Assembly (NCBI GenBank): GCA_003232445.1
Contig: QIJM01000644.1
Location: 1 to 5,616, forward strand
Direction of reading: 5' to 3'
Length of the DNA: 5,616 nt
Source: Paraglaciecola arctica
GTDB lineage: Bacteria; Pseudomonadota; Gammaproteobacteria; Enterobacterales; Alteromonadaceae
The notes beneath the pieces are model-generated. The model did not search any database. It was not told the DNA's origin and saw only the letters and a list, made by a program, of their open reading frames with translations. The stretch's first letter is position 1, and every line of letters starts with the position of its first letter. Both the position numbers and the translations under genes were made by a program. This document shows, piece after piece, positions 5,523-5,616 of the stretch.

Positions 5523-5616
5523 ATGGTTAATACAACTCAATTTTATAAAACTAAAGTAGCACTAGCGGTAGTCCTAAGTTTAGGTTTAGCCGCATGTGGC
5601 GACTCAGAGGGTGATG
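5523..5616 (+). CDS. Lipoprotein, N-terminal part (cut by window edge)
   Basis: Thirty-one codons are visible. The start MVNTTQFYKTK is followed by the hydrophobic core VALAVVLSLG (12-21) and the lipobox L22-A23-A24-C25, a classic signal peptidase II site with cysteine 25 as the lipidated residue. Glycine at +2 (not aspartate) predicts export to the outer membrane by the Lol system. The mature start GDSEGD is a flexible linker of the kind found on many surface lipoproteins, including multihaem cytochromes and secreted hydrolases, so the function cannot be told. AGGAA at 5508-5512 lies 10 bases before the ATG. lspA, encoding the enzyme that would cut this signal peptide, is the gene just upstream. 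Confidence 0.88.
   Translation, partial: MVNTTQFYKTKVALAVVLSLGLAACGDSEGD

Noticed and set aside
1..5616. CRISPR arrays, tRNA or rRNA genes, complete insertion sequences
   Set aside because: No regularly spaced repeats, cloverleaf-like sequences, transposase genes or terminal inverted repeats were seen.

Overview
The window looks like chromosomal DNA of a marine gammaproteobacterium of the Alteromonadales type (Glaciecola/Paraglaciecola, Pseudoalteromonas or Colwellia relatives). This rests on the moderately AT-rich composition, the AT-rich spacers, and the mix of an acyl-CoA dehydrogenase with a divergent LysR regulator, a 7TM-DISM GGDEF sensor and a lipoprotein signal peptidase. The lineage is an inference from protein style, not a search result.

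Left part (1-1436): a divergent pair. The minus strand carries the first 124 codons of an ACAD10/11-type acyl-CoA dehydrogenase, cut by the window edge. The plus strand carries a LysR-type regulator of the NodD/NahR/LinR style. The spacer holds two overlapping inverted repeats, one with the T-N11-A core typical of LysR sites, so the regulator probably controls itself and perhaps the dehydrogenase.

Middle (1437-4422): a 300-base gap holds a start-less, minus-strand reading frame that reads like the tail of a lost protein, and a perfect 10-bp-arm palindrome. Two plus-strand genes follow: a family 2 glycosyltransferase resembling the TIGR04283 group, and a membrane diguanylate cyclase with N-terminal anchor, periplasmic beta-sandwich domain, 7TM-DISM bundle, coiled coil and GGEEF domain with an intact inhibitory site. 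The spacers are about 90-100 bases with no shared overlap, so these are probably separate transcription units.

Right part (4423-5616): a complete lspA (lipoprotein signal peptidase, both catalytic aspartates present) stands outside the usual ileS-lspA-fkpB-ispH setting. A 500-base non-coding stretch follows, then the start of a lipoprotein gene with a clear LAAC lipobox, cut by the window edge. A peptidase that matures lipoproteins next to a lipoprotein gene suggests, but does not prove, a dedicated pairing. The spacer is unusually structured: a REP-like or terminator hairpin, a good sigma70-type promoter far upstream of the lipoprotein, several inverted repeats, and three pairs of short tandem repeats with 10- or 11-base period.

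No clearly new multi-gene system is visible. The most notable points are the lspA-lipoprotein neighbourhood with its long patterned leader, the glycosyltransferase without the usual acidic metal motif, and the gene remnant at 1505-1699.
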